Source: GCA-2737595 sp037138535 (lineage in GTDB: Bacteria > Actinomycetota > Actinomycetes > Nanopelagicales > Nanopelagicaceae). From it: DNA of 24,376 nt. The position numbers and the translations under genes were made by a program. How positions within the stretch are numbered: position 1 is the first letter of the stretch; each line of letters begins with the position of its first letter. The notes under the pieces are model-generated. The model was not told the origin of the DNA, did no database searches, and saw nothing but the letters and a program-made list of their open reading frames with translations. Positions 23,187 to 24,376 of the stretch are shown piece after piece. The stretch is taken from NCBI GenBank assembly GCA_037138535.1, contig JBAXIG010000017.1, positions 1 through 24,376 on the forward strand, read 5' to 3'.

Positions 23187-24376
23187 ATGAGCACTCCACA
23201 AGTCCGCGTCAGGCGCGCCAAGATCGTGTGCACTATCGGTCCGGTGAGTGAAAGTGCTGATCAAGTAGATCGCCTAGTGGCCGCTGGCATGGATGTGGCC
23301 CGTCTCAATCTTTCTCACGGCGATCACGCCGAACACCAACGGCGACTCACCGAAGTGCGGCGCTCTGCAGCAGCTGCCGGACGAGCGGTCGCCATTCTTG
23401 CTGATTTGCAAGGTCCGAAGATTCGTCTTGGCCGCTTCGTGAACGGTCCACACACCCTTGCAAAAGGTGATGTGTTTACTATTACTACTGATAATGTCGA
23501 AGGCACCAAAGAGATCTGCTCAACGACCTATAAAGGGCTCGCTGGAGACGTACGAGTGGGCGATCCTATTTTGATCGACGACGGCAAAGTCTCTCTTGAG
23601 GTCACCGAGGTAAATGGCGCGAATGTGGTTACGCGAGTTATATACGCCGGTGAGGTGAGTAATAACAAAGGAATTAATCTGCCCGGAGTGGCAGTATCTG
23701 TACCTGCGTTGTCCGAAAAAGATGAAGCCGACTTGCGTTGGGCGCTAGGTGCTGGTGCAGATTGGATCGCGCTCTCGTTTGTGCGTACTGCTAGTGACAT
23801 AAAAGATGTGCATCGCATCATGGATGAGGTGGGGCGCCGCATCCCAGTGATCGCGAAGATTGAGAAGCCACAAGCTGTTGAAAACCTCGAAGAAATCGTC
23901 TTGGCCTTTGATGCGATCATGGTAGCTCGTGGTGACTTGGGTGTTGAACTTCCTATTGAGGATGTGCCGTTGGTGCAAAAGCGTTGCATCACCATCGCGC
24001 GTGAGAATGCCAAGCCAGTCATCGTGGCTACACAAATGCTTGATTCAATGATTATTTCTGCCCGACCCACGCGTGCTGAGGCGACAGATTGTGCCAATGC
24101 AGTGCTCGATGGTGCCGATGCGCTGATGCTCTCTGGTGAGACTGCTATTGGAGCATTTGCGGTTGAAGCGGTAGAAACCATGAGTCGGATTATCGCCAAA
24201 ACTGAACTAGTTGCACTCTCTTCTGTTAAACCACTTCAACACAATCCTCGTAGTAAGGGTGGAGCCATCACGAAGGCGGCAGTTGAAGTGGGTGCCGTGA
24301 CTAATTCGAAGTTTCTGGTGGCGTTTACGCAATCAGGGGATTCCGCTCGACGCATGTCGCGCCTGCGTTCTCCTAT
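23187..24376 (+). CDS. pyk: Pyruvate kinase (3' partial)
   Basis: About 396 codons before the window ends; the family is about 475 aa, so the C-terminal domain is cut. The ATG at 23187 follows GAGAGG at 9-nt spacing; an ATG at 23178 would add three residues. It transfers phosphate from PEP to ADP in the last step of glycolysis. Seen: RRAKIVCTIGP at the start, LNLSHGD, DLQGPKIRLG, the catalytic lysine K224 in VIAKIEKP, MVARGDLGVELP, and ATQMLDSM with the following SARPTRAEATD. Placement after gltBD matches other Actinobacteria. Identity is firm. Confidence 0.97.
   Translation, partial: MSTPQVRVRRAKIVCTIGPVSESADQVDRLVAAGMDVARLNLSHGDHAEHQRRLTEVRRSAAAAGRAVAILADLQGPKIRLGRFVNGPHTLAKGDVFTITTDNVEGTKEICSTTYKGLAGDVRVGDPILIDDGKVSLEVTEVNGANVVTRVIYAGEVSNNKGINLPGVAVSVPALSEKDEADLRWALGAGADWIALSFVRTASDIKDVHRIMDEVGRRIPVIAKIEKPQAVENLEEIVLAFDAIMVARGDLGVELPIEDVPLVQKRCITIARENAKPVIVATQMLDSMIISARPTRAEATDCANAVLDGADALMLSGETAIGAFAVEAVETMSRIIAKTELVALSSVKPLQHNPRSKGGAITKAAVEVGAVTNSKFLVAFTQSGDSARRMSRLRSP

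Noticed and set aside
23528..24199. Minus-strand open frame (223 codons) opposite pyk
   Set aside because: It is very rich in Ser, Thr, Ala and Ile as expected for a mirror frame of a coding gene, and pyk on the other strand is certain.

Overview
The window reads as chromosomal backbone DNA from an actinobacterium. The gene order (TraR/DksA protein, lspA, rluD, dnaE, a his cluster, lgt, gltB, gltD, pyk) is the order I recall for this stretch in Streptomyces and relatives. GTG starts are common and HisA is of the actinobacterial PriA type. Base composition by eye is close to half G+C, low for the phylum. A streamlined lineage, such as the freshwater Nanopelagicales, is plausible but is inference only.

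Layout. 1-715: TraR/DksA-type zinc-finger protein (5' end outside the window) with a Lys/Ala/Pro tail encoded by an 18-nt tandem repeat. 712-1584 (-): an orphan ModA-like binding protein with an unusual N-terminal Cys motif. 1649-7078 (+): lspA, rluD, dnaE and a ybaK-type tRNA deacylase, tightly packed. 7075-7740/7788 (-): a stand-alone LON-substrate-binding-domain protein, convergent with ybaK. 7878-14683 (+): hisD, hisC, hisB, hisH, a small membrane protein, hisA/priA, hisF, a TIGR03085-like protein, hisI and a short membrane protein. hisG and hisE are not in the window. 14734-17073 (+): HGxxPAAW-like membrane protein, MauE/DoxX-like membrane protein, DsbA-like thiol protein and lgt. 17141-23129 (+): gltB and gltD. 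23187-end (+): pyk, cut by the window edge.

How they work together. lspA and lgt are the first two lipoprotein-processing enzymes. The MauE-like and DsbA-like proteins next to lgt look like an envelope thiol-redox pair. The his genes give most of histidine biosynthesis. GltB and GltD form the two subunits of NADPH glutamate synthase.

The most notable point is what is missing. In other Actinobacteria the stretch between hisI and lgt carries trpE, trpC, trpB and trpA together with two small membrane proteins. Here the trp enzymes are absent, while a shortened version of one membrane protein and an intact copy of the other remain. PriA nevertheless keeps the residues needed for its second, tryptophan-pathway activity. 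I saw no mobile element, CRISPR array, tRNA or rRNA. No gap between genes reaches 100 bases, so there is no long unannotated stretch.
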